Shown piece after piece: positions 23,103 through 36,109 of a stretch of DNA of 64,000 nt. The position numbers were made by a program, and so were the translations under genes. Origin of the DNA: Ipomoea triloba (taxonomy: Eukaryota > Streptophyta > Magnoliopsida > Solanales > Convolvulaceae). Every line of letters begins with the position of its first letter. The stretch's first letter is position 1. The DNA lies in assembly GCF_003576645.1 (NCBI RefSeq), contig NC_044920.1:3262452-3326451 (forward strand). The letters are read 5' to 3'. The notes under the pieces were generated by a model. That model did not search any database. It was not told the DNA's origin and saw only the letters and a list, made by a program, of their open reading frames with translations.

Positions 23103-23510
23103 GGGTGTGTTTGGAAAACAGGAAAATGACTTCTATAAAATGAGTCATTTTTCGAAAAATTGTTTCATTTCCAGTGTTTGATTGCATTCTGGAAAATTGT
23201 CTTTGTGTGTTTGGTCCATTTTTCGAAAAATGAGTGAAAAATAAGTAGAAATGTATAATTATATATTTTTATTATTTTATTTAATAAATAAAAATATAAA
23301 AAATAATAATATTTATTATAAATAAACTAAAAAAAAAACTAAACTCACTTCTCTGGTTTCCGTTGGACCGCACAAAGTCATTTTCCGAAAAAATGGTGTC
23401 ATTTTCCGGATGTTGCCAAACACCAAAAGCTCGGAAATCAGATGTTGCCAAACACCAAAAGCCTAGAAAATGATTTCCGGAAATCATTTTCCGAGTTACC
23501 ACACACACCC
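23103..23510. mobile_element. Harbinger-like MITE with TAA target duplication
   Basis: 408 bp. Termini GGGTGTGTTTGG and the complement of CCACACACACCC, flanked by TAA at 23,100-23,102 and 23,511-23,513. The interior contains inverted 'ggaaaatgacttct' and 'tgatttccggaaatcat' motifs. It is the undisturbed relative of the element at 8,687-9,850. Confidence 0.8.
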
Positions 23511-23739
23511 TAATTGAACTAGACACATATCATAAGACAACAAGAATAAAGTGGGCAAATTATTACGTGGACCATATACAATTTACATACTAAATGTTCA
23601 TAATTTACCTTTTAAAAGTTCATAATTTGTATACTACAAACACACAATGTTTAGATATATGTAATTGATTACTTTGTTTTGTATTGTCAAGTTCCTTTCA
23701 AATACTGCAGTCAATTCCAATACTAAAAATGCATATAAT

Positions 23740-25800
23740 GGGATATAAACCTAGACCGAGTGGAGTGCTAATGACTCCATTTCTAAATACCTTTTTGCCC
23801 CCTCTTTCATCTATTTTTGTAGTTAAGTGTTGATACTTGAGTGGGATTTATTACTTGGTTGTGTGTTTTTGTGATTATAGGTGAAATTCTTCACAACGAG
23901 TGGTAAAGAAAGCATTTTGGAATGCTTTGGATCAATTTTGGTAGCTTAGGATCCCATTCAACGAGGAAGAGAAGCAGCGGAGCGCAAAATGGAGCAGGAG
24001 AAAAAATATTGGAAGAAATGAAATGGGTACCGGAATGGGCGTGTTAGTACCCGTTTTGGTCCGCCCTAAAACTGATCACTGAAATGGGTATTGAAATGGG
24101 TGTGTCAGTACCCGTTTCGATCTGTACTGTTATGTTTTAAGCGATTTTTTGCTGCAATTTTGATAATTCCGAACCCTAGCTAGTTTAGACTCTCTCTCTA
24201 TTATTTCCATAGCCACTTTTTAGCTTAGAATAGCCTAGATCTACATTGGAGAACACTTTGCAAGCATCTTTTGGTGGATTTGGAAGGGATTCCAACAACT
24301 CTTCTTCATCATTAATAGTAAAATTCTCATTTCCTTTTCTCCATCTCTTCTTTACATTTATTGCGTATTTATGATTTCCTTGCTCAATCTTGCTATGCTT
24401 ACCCTAGATATGAGTGAGTAGTCTCATATATGGGTTAGATTAGGTGTTTATTACTTCTATTGATGTTTGTTATGTGATTATTGCATAAAAGGGGATGAAC
24501 ACCCATTTAGGGTTCTTAAGTTTGAATTGGGCTTATTTCTATCTTTCAATAGTTAGTGATCAATGATTATTGTTTGCCTTTGGAAAGTCTTTCATCTCAA
24601 TGGAAGTTGGATGGAAGACTTGAGCCAACCCAATCTCAAACCCAGTTTCTCTTCAATGGAAATAGGGGTAGATTTGGGGCTAAATAACTTTTGTTCTTCA
24701 AGAATTTAGGTTGGTACACCATGGAAATGAGACAACCTTTGTTCTAATCCTTGTGGAAACTTGGATTCCTTTGTGCTAGCCTTAAGAACTTAGGGTCATT
24801 GTTCATCCCCTAATTTAAGTGTTAATGCATCAATAGAGTAATACACCTAGTTTAACCCATCTTCCCAAATAGAATTTATTCCTAATTTAATCTTATTTTC
24901 CCTTATATCCAAAATTCCAAAAATACCTTTTAGTTGTCATTCCTTGAACCTTAAATTGATTTGCTTGGATCCCTATGGATTTCAAAACCTTGGTGACTAG
25001 AGTCTAGGTGACTACTCTTTACGTGCCATAAATTCCAATCCTCGTGGTTTGACATTTACACCCATTTTCACACCCCCGCTATCACCACATCAAGTGCCAT
25101 GACGAATGGGGGCAAAGTAATAAGATTTGACTAGCCAAGCTAATAAAGAAGAAGACTGAATCAAGGAGCCGTTATACCACCATGTGAATTAAAGTGACAA
25201 CCAGATATAACTGACCGACTGAAGGAAGCGAGTCAATCGGCCGATAGTAAAAACCTTTGAAAGAAGCCCCGATCGAGTAAGAAAAGGAGGCGGACGAGAT
25301 CTAGATTAAGATGCCGAGTGGGGAACCAATAGAGAGAAGTAGTCGGCAAGGATAAAAGAAGGGATACGTCCTGTCTAGACCTATAAAGCTGATCTTAAAG
25401 TCAACAACTTTGGAGTGGCCTTACCAGCAAACTCTGCGAGACGGTCGAGCATAAAAAGTGATTATATTGATTCGATTTCGTAAAACATGCCATAAATGTG
25501 TAATTAATGAAGGAATAACTACTCCGATATATGCAAGGAAAGAGGATACCGGTCAGACATGATTAGAAGATATATTTTTTAATTCATAATTAGCCTAATT
25601 AATGTATTTATGAGGGAGCTTGAATCCAACGGTCATCCTATATTACTATATAAGACCTTTTTGGGTCATTTTAAGGGGACACGCTTTTGAATATACGCGA
25701 GAGGTTTTAGAGAGGCAACTTGAGAGTATTTTCCTATAATTTCGATATCTTTTCTCAGCTTTTATACTTTTTCAGGTAGTGTTGGCCCGCCGGATGACCA
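23740..25800. mobile_element. Decayed LTR-retrotransposon non-coding DNA
   Basis: No coding domain is present. 24,980-25,100 ('tcctcgtggtttgacattta', 'acacccccgctatcacc') resembles the LTR or untranslated ends of plant Ty3/gypsy elements. 25,640-25,700 has TACTATATAAGACC, a plausible LTR TATA box followed by transcript-leader-like sequence. Boundaries and target duplications were not found, so one or two solo or truncated LTRs are possible. Confidence 0.4.
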
Positions 25801-25929
25801 TTCCCTGATTAGAAAACCAACAACATAATTTAATCTTTTTAAAATTTAGTACAATTGTTATGTGTTTTGATTTAAAAATACAAATTGCATTTTGAAAATT
25901 CATAATTTCAATACTAAAAATACTAATGT

Positions 25930-25985
25930 TGTTTTACCAGAGTCTACCTTGTAAGGTGGACCTTGGTCCATGGTATAACAACCCA
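25930..25985. repeat. GTGGACC palindrome family, end fragment
   Basis: 'ccttgtaaggtggaccttgg' followed by 'tccatggtataacaaccc' matches the right end of the palindrome family (compare 51,226-51,271). No left end was found nearby. Confidence 0.6.
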
Positions 25986-25989
25986 ATGA

Positions 25990-27001
25990 AGTGTAATATG
26001 ATAAGTATTAAAAATAATTCAATTGTTTTCAAAAAAAAAAAAAAAAATCAGTTAACCAATTGGGCTCTTACAAGAAATAACCAGTCCAGGCCCACAAACA
26101 TCCTTAAATGTCAAAGGCTTCTGTCAGAAAACGGACCAATTCATTTACAGCTTTGCTTCCATACAGCATACAGGAATAAAAGAAGATAATTCCACTCGAG
26201 CCCCTAATTTTTTTATGATTACACTTTGGAGCCTGTTTACTTGTTTAGCCACAGAAAATGTTTTCCATTTTTTAATTTCAATTGTATTTTTTTTTTAAAT
26301 TTCATTTTCTCATTGGAATATTAAAGAACGGTAGAAAATGTATTCACATTCAACTATTTTATATTTTATAATATATTTGATTTTTTAATCATTTAATGTT
26401 AAAATGAAATTATGTGTATTAAGTGACATAATATGATAGTGATACAAAATTACTGTGTCGGTGACAGAAGTAAGTTATAGTGTGTGCAGTTAGAGTATGG
26501 AGTGAATAAATAAATAAATAATTGTGGGTAATGGTAAAAAGTAAGAATGAAAATAGTTTGTTGTAGTGATAGGTCGGCGAATGGTAGTAAATTAAAGCAT
26601 GGTTACCTAGAGGAAGAATGAAGTATATAGCTACATAGATAGGTGATGGTAGAAAAAAGTAAGTATATTATGTATATAGACGGAAGCTAGCAATGATCAT
26701 TATTATATATATAATGAAAGGGTAAGGGTGGAAGAGGGGTGGGGGTGAAGTTAATGGTAATTAGATAAATAAGTGAGATAAATATTTTTTAAAAATATTT
26801 ATGTAAGTTATTAGACTCTAGCTTTTGTAAATCAAACAATATATAGATTATTTCTTAAAAAAAATTCAACTATATATGATATCAAATTAACTTATCAAAA
26901 TGTTAAATATCGTAAAAGTAATATTCTCGTCACATGTTTTTCATTGATTATATAGAAAAGATAAAAAAGGCAAAGAAGAAAAGTAAGTCACCACTATCAC
27001 T
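25990..27001. other. AT-rich intergenic DNA
   Basis: No gene is recognised. 'gagcctgtttacttgtttag' at 26,230 resembles a MITE end; the region 26,440-26,760 is purine-rich with repeats of 'agtaagtata' type. Confidence 0.35.
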
Positions 27002-27010
27002 AATCATAAA

Positions 27011-27465
27011 GGGTCACACTTGTGTGAGACCGTCTTACGGATCCTTATTCATGAGACGGGTCGGGTTTGGTCAAAACACCATGCAAATGTCATACTTATA
27101 TGTGCAAATGTTATACTTATATGTTCAAATATAACGCTAATCAAGAATACAATTTTTGTTACTTATAAGAGAAAAAGTAACACATTTTTCATAATAAGCA
27201 ATGTTGACAAGTGTCTCTTACTTATAAGGGCAAATATAATACTTTTGATGAAAATGTAATACTTTTAAATCAAAATGTAAAAGTATTACATTTTTCCTTA
27301 AAAGTATTACATTTAACCTTATAAGTAACAAAAATTTTATTCCCGATTAGTATTACATTTGAACATATAAGTATGACATTTGTGCGTATAAGTATTACAT
27401 TTACATTTTGATCCAATCCGACCCGACCCGTCTCATGGTGAGACGGCCTCACACAAGTTTTTGCC
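27011..27465. mobile_element. MULE-type element with 9-bp target duplication
   Basis: 455 bp, with terminal inverted repeats of about 55 bases around 'ACTTGTGTGAGACCGTCTTA' and 'gagacgggtcgggt'. The interior has imperfect repeats of 'atatgtgcaaatgttatact' on both strands. AATCATAAA flanks it exactly at 27,002-27,010 and 27,466-27,474. Confidence 0.85.
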
Positions 27466-27474
27466 AATCATAAA

Positions 27475-27907
27475 TTATTGTGTTAGAGATTATAAAGTAA
27501 AAGAATAAAATTATGAACACATATAGTAAAAATTTTAATTAATAATAAATATATGCACATTCATTCAAGATCCAAAACTTCACCGTTTTCATCCATTACA
27601 ACTTACAATACGTTAGGTTGAAAATTCTAAAATTTGGGGGTGAAAGTGATATTGTTGAAAACTTAGAGGAGTCCATGCAGAATTTTATAGACAATAAGTC
27701 ACTGTTCGGTAGAGTTTTCCTTTTACACTTAAAGTTAATCTAATAATTAATTTTACCAAATATTTTAATTTCATTTAGTTATTTTTTTGTTAATTTATTA
27801 GTTACTAGCTTTTTAACTTTTAATTTGCAACTAACTTTTTAGTTAGGAGTGTCAAACATAACTAAAAAGGTCAAAACAATAATACTGACGGTTAATAAAT
27901 AAAAAAA
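27475..27907. other. AT-rich intergenic DNA
   Basis: Nothing recognisable. Confidence 0.4.
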
Positions 27908-27917
27908 GATAAATCAT

Positions 27918-28172
27918 CACTTTGGTCCTTCAATTGTTAATGTAGTCATTTTTTTAACTAATATAATATTTGAGTTGTTTAAAATTTTGTCAATTAAACC
28001 CTTTAAGATCAAAATGACAAAATTTTAAAATGAAGAAATCGCTATTTTATCTCTCAGAAGGATTTAATTGAAAAATTTTTAAATAATTCAAAACTAAATT
28101 AGTTTAAATTAAAAATTAAAGACTACATTAACCATTGAGAAACAATTAAGGGACGAGAATAGTAATTTTTTC
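27918..28172. repeat. Diverged inverted-repeat element
   Basis: 'cactttggtccttcaattgt' plus 'taatgtagtc' on the left is matched in inverse by 'gactacattaaccattgaga' and 'aattaagggacga' on the right. It resembles the MULE-type elements but the arms are diverged and no target duplication could be read. Confidence 0.5.
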
Positions 28173-28199
28173 TGAAAGGAAATAAAATAATGATATTAA

Positions 28200-29152
28200 T
28201 AATATTAATAAAAGTCATCTCCCGCTTCCAGAATGTGGGAAACACTGGAACCTGATTCCACAGCAGCCGTTGAACGTGAATTCTCATCTCATTCTCTCTC
28301 ATCACTTCTAATTTTCAGACACGCAGAGGTACTGCTTTTCATCTTTCTCTCTCTGTAATCTTCATTCATCGATGTGGTATGTGTATGCTGAATTCGAGTA
28401 TCCTGGAGTAGAATTGTGATTTGGCTTCTTAATTTTGATTATTAACGATTTATCTCAAGTAGATCATACTCAGTTTTCATATATATTCTTCATTTTTTTC
28501 CCTGTCAGTGCGTTCATTACATTTCAACTTTGATTGACTGTTCAAAGTTTAGATCGACAGGTTACGTTACTGAATTTTGATATTTTGCGTTGATTGTAGG
28601 CTTTACTTTATGCGTTTTAGTTATTAAGTGTTTTATTTGGAAAATAATTCCAGATTCTGATTGAAGCCTGTAGATTTATTTGCTAGGTTGACTTGGAGAT
28701 ATAGTGAGTTTTTTTAGTTATAAGGTTTGGTTGAAAGAGTGTACTCTTGGTTTACAAGTTTAGATTCATATGTAAAGTTACTGAACTTCAATGCCTTTAC
28801 TGTAAGCTTCAATTTCTGCAATTTGATTATCATGGGTTGAAATTTGGTTGAAGTAGTGTATTCTACAACTTCTGGTTTTATTAGCAAGTTAATTTAGATT
28901 GATTGATTAGGTTTATTCTTTTAGTTTATATCTATTGCTAACTTTGATTTCTGTGTTTTGATTATTAAGTTCTCTTTAGCAAAACTTTGATAAATAATTC
29001 TGGATTTTGATTGAATTCTGAATTTTTATTGTGATATATTTGGCTAGGTTGGTCTGGAGATATAATGGCTGTTTGTTAAGGCTGAAGTTTGGTTGAAAGA
29101 GAGTTAAACCTTCTAAGTATTCATTTTAATTTGAGAAAGTTGAGTGATAAGA
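28200..29152 (+). promoter_or_regulatory. Promoter, leader and probable leader intron of the E1 gene
   Basis: A CT-rich stretch (28,285-28,345) looks like a transcript start region. 'cacgcagag|GTACTGC' near 28,330 may be the donor of a leader intron, since the next 800 bases have intron-like composition. The acceptor could not be fixed. A piece of this intron (28,665-28,740) recurs in the partial copy at 54,990. Confidence 0.45.
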
Positions 29153-32100
29153 ATGACGTGGTTTAGAGCTGGGTCAAGAGTGGCAAAGCTTGCTGTTAGA
29201 AGGGCTTTGTCACAGCATGGTTCACCTCTTCCCAGAACTCGTATCCTTCCACAGTATAGTAGATATTTTCATGCAACTGCTCTCAGGCCAAAGGCACAGT
29301 CTGCTCCTGTCCCAAGGCCTGTACCATTATCCAAGTTGACTGATAGCTTCTTAGATGGGACGAGCAGCGTGTATCTTGAGGAGCTTCAGCGGGCTTGGGA
29401 GCAAGATCCGAATAGTGTTGATGAGTCATGGGATAACTTCTTCAGGAATTTTGTTGGCCAAGCCACCACATCCCCGGGGATTTCTGGCCAAACAATTCAA
29501 GAAAGTATGCGCCTCTTGTTGCTCGTGAGAGCTTATCAGGTCAATGGTCACATGAAAGCTAAATTAGACCCATTGGACTTAGAGGAGAGACAAATTCCAG
29601 ACGACTTAGATCCTGCTTCTTATGGGTTCACTGAAGCTGATCTTGATAGGGAATTCTTTCTTGGTGTGTGGAGTATGTCTGGCTTCTTGTCTGAAAACCG
29701 TCCTGTGCAAACATTGAGAGCCATATTGACACGGCTTGAGCAGGCTTATTGTGGAAGGATTGGTTATGAGTACATGCACATTCCTGATCGTGATAAATGT
29801 AATTGGCTGAGGGAAAAGATTGAGACTCCAACACCAACAGAATACAATCGTGAGCGACGTGAGGTTATGCTTGATAGACTGATGTGGAGCACTCAGTTTG
29901 AGAACTTCTTGGCTACGAAGTGGACAGCTGCAAAGAGGTTTGGCCTTGAAGGTTGTGAGACCTTAATTCCTGGAATGAAGGAGATGTTTGATAGGGCAGC
30001 AGATCTAGGTGTAGAAAGTATAGTAATTGGGATGTCGCATAGAGGAAGACTAAATGTCTTAGGTAATGTTGTTCGGAAGCCACTTCGGCAGATCTTTAAT
30101 GAGTTTAGTGGTGGTACAAAACCCGTTGATGAAGCTGGTTATGTGGGAACTGGTGATGTAAAGTATCACTTGGGAACTTCTTATGATCGTCCAACTAGAG
30201 GTGGGAAAAGAATTCATCTGTCATTGGTTGCAAATCCAAGCCACTTGGAAGCTGTGGACCCTGTTGTAGTTGGAAAAACTAGAGCAAAGCAGTATTATAC
30301 TAATGATGTGGATAGGACCAGAAACATGGGTGTTTTGATTCACGGTGACGGTAGCTTTGCAGGGCAAGGTGTTGTCTACGAGACATTGCATCTTAGTGCT
30401 CTTCCAAACTACACAACTGGTGGAACAATACACATTGTTGTAAATAACCAAGTGGCCTTTACAACTGATCCTAGGTCTGGAAGATCTTCTCAATACTGTA
30501 CTGATGTTGCCAAAGCCTTGAATGCCCCAATTTTTCATGTCAATGGTGATGATGTTGAGGCTGTAGTACATGCTTGTGAACTTGCTGCAGAGTGGCGTCA
30601 AACATTCCACTCAGATGTTGTTGTTGATATTGTCTGTTATCGGCGATATGGACATAATGAAATAGATGAACCATCTTTTACCCAACCAAAAATGTACAAG
30701 GTTAGTCCTTGATAATTTCCTTGGATGGACTAATTATTCTTTTAGATATTAGATTCATTTTAAACTTCTTGTTAAGTTGTCACTGTCTGCAATCTAGACC
30801 ACTGGAAGCATTGCAGTCTTGCTTGTGGTTTAATTTTATGTATTGGTGTTACCATCAGTAGAGTATCTCCAATTGTATCTTTGAATGGTTTTATAGGTCA
30901 TCCGAAATCATCCTTCAGCATTGGAGATCTATCAAAAGAAACTTCTAGAGTCTGGTAATGTGACAAAGGAGGGTATTGAAAAGATACAGAAAAAGATTAA
31001 TTCAATCCTCAATGAGGAATTTGTTGCTAGCAAAGACTATGTTACGCAAAAGAGAGATTGGCTTTCAGCCTTTTGGTCTGGTTTTAAGTCTCCTGAACAG
31101 CTTTCACGTGTCCGAAATACAGGGTATATTTTCTACTTTGTCCATAATTATTGATCAATTATCATTATCCATTAGAGTCAGTAGGCCTCTGGACCAATGT
31201 CTAGGGTTTACATCCCATCATTGACTCTTTGAATGAGGTGGGGTTTTTCCTCTACTTAAAGTATGTTACTACTTTTCTTCTAAATTTGTGTATAATTATA
31301 TTTTATATTCCACTGTTGCAAAAGAAGAATTATTTTTGATAAAGCAGATTTGAAAACTTTGCAATTTGAGGTTCTTTATATGTTTTTTTTGATAGTGTGA
31401 AACCGGAGATCCTGAAAAATGTTGGAAAATCAATCACTACCCTTCCAGAAAATTTTAAGCCTCATAGAGCTGTGAAAAGGATTTTTGATGACCGCAACAA
31501 GATGATTGAAACAGGGGAAGGTGTTGACTGGGCACTAGGTGAAGCACTTGCTTTTGCAACACTTCTTGTGGAAGGAAATCATGTAAGGTTGAGTGGCCAG
31601 GATGTTGAAAGAGGTACCTTTAGTCACAGGCATTCTGTTCTCCATGACCAAGAGACAGGTGAGCAGTACTGTCCTCTGGATCATATCATGTTGAACCAAA
31701 ATGAAGAGATGTTCACCGTAAGCAACAGGTAAATCTGATTGCATCTTTTTTACTAAGATTACTTGTTAATATATGTTCTGATCTCTTTTGTTCTTTGAGG
31801 AGGAAGTCTACTGGTTTAGATCAATAAAGTCACAACTCCATGATTCAAAGTATAAGAACTTGGGAGGCATCACATGCAAAACTATATTTTCATTGAATAG
31901 AATGCTCTACTCATATTGATATTTCCATTCATCTTTCTTGTTTCAGGAAGTTTTATTTCTATTTAATTAGTCCTAGACTTTGTGTGTGATTTGTTTTTCT
32001 GTTTAGCTATGGTTGGTTACTTCATTGGCCAGAAGGTTTAACCGTACGTTTAACTGATTTAAACCAGTACTAAACAAATCAAAGATATGGCATCAGATGT

Positions 32101-34566
32101 TTGGCTGATCTAGTTTAGGTAATTCACATAACTAAGCCACTGCTCAACACTGTTTGCCATGTTGAACCATTTGAACTGATTTAAACCAGTCCTAAAAGGT
32201 CAAAATTATGGCATCTGATTTCAGCTTTTCTAAGTTTGGCAGTTAACATTACTATTTACTAAGCCAATGCTCGGCACCACTGTCTTGTTCAGCCTGTCTT
32301 TATTATTATTATTATTAATAATAAAGGGATAAAGTTTAGGCTTCTATGCTTCTTCATCAATCATCACCAAAAAGGATTGTGTCCGCATTGAAATTGTCAA
32401 TTTTGCAGTCCTAATCTTGAATCACTACATATTCCTTGAGAATGTTTAGTTATGTAAAATTGTGGTCTTTTGGTTTTTGTCCTTATCAAATTCTATCAGT
32501 ATCTGTTTATATAGATATATGTGACAGGTAGGTAGCTGATCCTCAATATCTCTTCTGTTTTTCATACAGCTCTCTTTCGGAATTTGGTGTTCTGGGATTT
32601 GAATTGGGTTATTCCATGGAAAATCCAAATGCATTGGTTCTCTGGGAAGCCCAATTTGGTGATTTTGCCAATGGAGCACAAGTGATTTTTGACCAATTTT
32701 TAAGCAGTGGGGAGGCAAAGTGGCTGCGCCAGACAGGGTTAGTTGTGCTTTTACCACATGGTTATGATGGGCAAGGCCCTGAGCATTCCAGTGCACGTCT
32801 GGAACGCTTTCTTCAGGTATTGTGTCTACAGGCCATTCAATAAAACACGATTGCCTGCTATTACTTCTTTCCTATGGCTTCCCTTCTATTAGCCTTTTTC
32901 TAATTCATTGTGCATATGATTATTTTAGCCTTCCATTTCGGGTTAGTTGTGTAATTGTATTGCTTTTGAATGAAGTATGACACTATTTCTTTTAAAAGAT
33001 ACTACTCTGTCAATGGTAAGTAACGAATGTCCATCCAGTGCTTCATTTAGTGTCATAGATCTTAAAAGTGAGGCTTGCATGTGCATCATGTTAAAATTGA
33101 CTCCCTCCTACTCAACAAGGTTATTGGAATCATTAGTAAGAAAATAGGAGTTATGTTCTGACCATAGTACAGCTCTATACCATTTAGTTTGCACTTCCCT
33201 TTGGATGAGAGGAGAAGATGCAGGACCTAAATACAACCCCAGTGCTCTTTAGATAATGAATCACAGAGGTACTTTCATATCTGTGAATGTCACTGCATGC
33301 AAAATGCAGTATGCTTTTGCACTGATCTCGTAAGGGTTGCACCTTTTATTTGCAAACTGGCTCTTCTATATTTCTTACCATAATCTATTGGCATAAATTC
33401 ATAATAAAGTCCGTTCCTTAAAATGCTTTGACAACAGTTACTTATATTCAATCTTTGGCATTTTAAATTTATTGGCAGATGAGCGATGATAATCCATATG
33501 TTATCCCTGAGATGGAACCAACCCTAAGAAAGCAAATCCAGGAATGCAATTGGCAGGTGGTGAATGTTACTACTCCTGCCAACTATTTCCATGTACTGAG
33601 ACGACAAGTAAGTGGAGACTTGAGAGTTTATGAGAACGAACTTTAAGTATCCATATATTCTTTTCTGATGTCTATTGTCTTTCTCAGATTCATAGGGATT
33701 TCCGTAAACCTCTCATTGTGATGTCTCCAAAGAACTTGCTTCGTCACAAGGACTGCAAGTCAAATCTATCTGAGTTTGATGATGTTCAAGGGCACCCCGG
33801 TTTTGACAAACAAGGCACCAGATTTAAGCGTCTCATCAAGGATCAGAATGACCATTCAGATCTGGAGGAGGGTATTCGACGTCTGGTTCTTTGCTCAGGG
33901 AAGGTGTGTAACATTTTCCTTCCAGGCTGCTGATTCTATGCCCTTTTCTTTTAACTCTCCCTATGCAAGAATTCCTGCTAGGTTGTTTCTTTTAACTTTA
34001 GACGACATGATTAATGATTCCTGATTTTGAATCTTGCTCTGCTGAAAAAGTGCATGTTTTCATTAATTTGATGTATTCATGCAAACTTCTATCTGGTTTT
34101 TGTATATTTATTTGCAGTTATACTATGAGCTTGATGAGGAGAGAAAGAAAGTTAGTGGAAAAGACGTTGCAATTTGTAGGGTTGAGCAACTTTGTCCTTT
34201 CCCATATGACCTCATCCAACGTGAATTGAAGCGATATCCAAGTGTGTCCTCCTCCATCTTTGAAATCTTACAGTTTTACTTCCTGGATTGCAGCTTATCT
34301 CATCATATTTTAATATCTTTATTTCAGATGCGGAAATAGTTTGGTGCCAGGAAGAGCCCATGAACATGGGCGCTTATAATTACATTGCACCGCGCCTGTG
34401 TACTGCCATGAAAGCCCTTGGCAGAGGCACTATGGATGACATTAAGTATGTTGGCCGTGCTCCTTCAGCTGCCACAGCTACCGGTTTCTATCAGGTTCAT
34501 GTTAAAGAGCAGACCGAGATCGTCCAGAAAGCCTTGCAACCAAATCCAATTAATTATCCATTCTGA
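29153..34566 (+). CDS. 2-oxoglutarate dehydrogenase E1 component, mitochondrial
   Basis: Thiamine-diphosphate-dependent E1 of the 2-oxoglutarate dehydrogenase complex: it decarboxylates 2-oxoglutarate and passes succinyl groups to the E2 lipoate in the TCA cycle. Eight coding exons: 29,153-30,700; 30,897-31,123; 31,396-31,728; 32,570-32,816; 33,479-33,607; 33,688-33,903; 34,118-34,241; 34,328-34,566. They total 3,063 nt (1,020 residues), the usual length, with all phases consistent. The first ~48 residues are rich in Arg, Ser and Ala and lack acids, as in a mitochondrial presequence. Then come '[20 protein letters not shown]', the E1 core '[14 protein letters not shown]', the thiamine-diphosphate motif starting GDG at 398-400 and ending NN at 431-432, and the C-terminal INYPF. 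Start: ATG at 29,153; an upstream GTG-led extension is ignored. No lesion was seen. Confidence 0.97.
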
Positions 34567-34985
34567 GGCCCAACCATTCTTCATCTGACCAAGAAACTAT
34601 TGCTATTGATATTCTAGCTTGCGAGTAATTCTTTCTTCAGTAATAATTTTTTGTCGCCCAAACCGCTCCCATTTGTCTGCTGTTGTTCTCATGCACGCTA
34701 TAAGCCATGTTTTGGTATCTTGAGTGAAATAATGGTGGGATGAGCTTCACCATACTCGTGACAGGTCTCCGAGTCGAATATTCAGTACTCTGCTATGTCC
34801 AATCCTCTTTTGTATAGAGAAAAAGGTCCGCTTTCATGTGTAATTTTGATATGTTTCGGGTGAAATTACGCGGCGTTCTTCAATTTATTCACGACTATTT
34901 TCGACATGTTTTTTGGGTGTGATAATTTAATAATGAGTATTGAATAAAATAAGGGAATGACATGTTTAATATAGTGATATAAATT
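34567..34985. other. 3' UTR of the E1 gene and intergenic DNA
   Basis: Downstream of the stop the DNA is UTR-like for about 300 bases. No distinct polyadenylation signal was fixed. Confidence 0.4.
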
Positions 34986-34987
34986 TA

Positions 34988-35288
34988 GGGTGTGTTTGGT
35001 TGGTGGGTTTAGGCATAAGGAATGAGTATGAAAGTGATTGCTTGTGTTTGGTTGATAGGTTTTGTGAATGCTACTATGGGTTTGGAATACCCCATTAATG
35101 ACAAAACCCATACCCTTATTAAATAAGGGTTTCATCACCCTTCCTCCTTTCTTCTCCAACTATTAATAATTATTCCCATTCCACCCAACTTCCAAACATG
35201 CTAAATACTTTCACCAAAACTCATTATCATTACCAAATATTTGATACCCATTCCGATTTCGATTCGCATATCAGAACCAAACGCACCC
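34988..35288. mobile_element. Harbinger-like MITE
   Basis: 301 bp with termini GGGTGTGTTTGGTTGG and the complement of AACCAAACGCACCC. The left flank is TTA; the right flank reads AGTTA, so the duplication is imperfect. The interior has inverted 'taagggttt'/'aaaacccat' motifs and no coding capacity. Confidence 0.65.
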
Positions 35289-35452
35289 AGTTAATTTATG
35301 GTGTGGATTTGGTTCCCTAATGTTAGAATCTTGTTAAAACTCTAGGGATCAAAAGCATCATTTTGCAAAATGTTTTGGAGGGTTACATGATTAAGCTCCA
35401 TCAGCTTGTTATTGAAAGGTGATGATGTTAATACACATTTACTATTAGTATA

Positions 35453-35624
35453 AACCCAATGGGGTAGCTCAAGTGGCAAATGAGCTCTCTGTGTGGGGAA
35501 GAATTTCGGGAGAACCCGGGTTTGATTTCCACAAGTGACGACTCTGCTGGCCTGTGCCTCCCGGAGCGAACGTGGGTGGACACGGACGGAGAAAGACCCC
35601 GTGAATTTACCAAAAAAAATAAAA
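35453..35624 (+). repeat. SINE family 2 (tRNA-derived), young insertion
   Basis: The body begins AACCCAATGGGGTAGCTCAA (A-box) and has GGTTTGATTTCC (B-box), then 'gcctcccggagcgaacgtgg', ending in 'tttaccaaaaaaaataaaa'. The 16-bp direct repeat ATTTACTATTAGTATA lies exactly at both sides (35,437-35,452 and 35,625-35,640), the mark of LINE-machinery insertion. Confidence 0.9.
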
Positions 35625-35814
35625 ATTTACTATTAGTATAGTTATTGTATTCGATATAATTATGCATATCATACCTAAAGTATTGGATAATGGATTCGAT
35701 ACAATTTAAAAGTATACTACTTCTGTCATATTTTACTTATCTTGTTTATTATTTATTGGTCAAACTAATTCTTTTATCTTTGCTTAATTTCTTTAGTGTT
35801 TTTAGTTATTTTTA

Positions 35815-36035
35815 AATTTAAAATTTTGTATTTAATAGTCATTTTAATATAGTTTAAATTTAAAATTTTGTATTTAATAGTCATTTTAATATAGTTTCAA
35901 AATATTTAAATTTTATATATTAATTTTTTAATATAGTTTCAAAATATTTAAATTTTATATATTAATTTAAATTTAAAATTTTGTATTTAATAGTCATTTT
36001 AATATAGTTTCAAAATATTTAAACTTTATATATTA
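35815..36035. repeat. AT-rich local tandem duplications
   Basis: 'gtatttaatagtcattttaa' occurs three times and 'tttcaaaatatttaaatttt' at least twice within about 220 bases. Confidence 0.7.
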
Positions 36036-36109
36036 ATACTAACTTAATATTATGAAAAAATTAAATTAAAAATAACTTATACTGAAAGAATGGTCTGTCA
36101 TAGAGGTAA

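Noticed and set aside
29144..29152. N-terminal extension of the 2-oxoglutarate dehydrogenase E1 protein by three codons
   Set aside because: It would need a GTG start; the ATG at 29,153 gives the N-terminus expected for the family.
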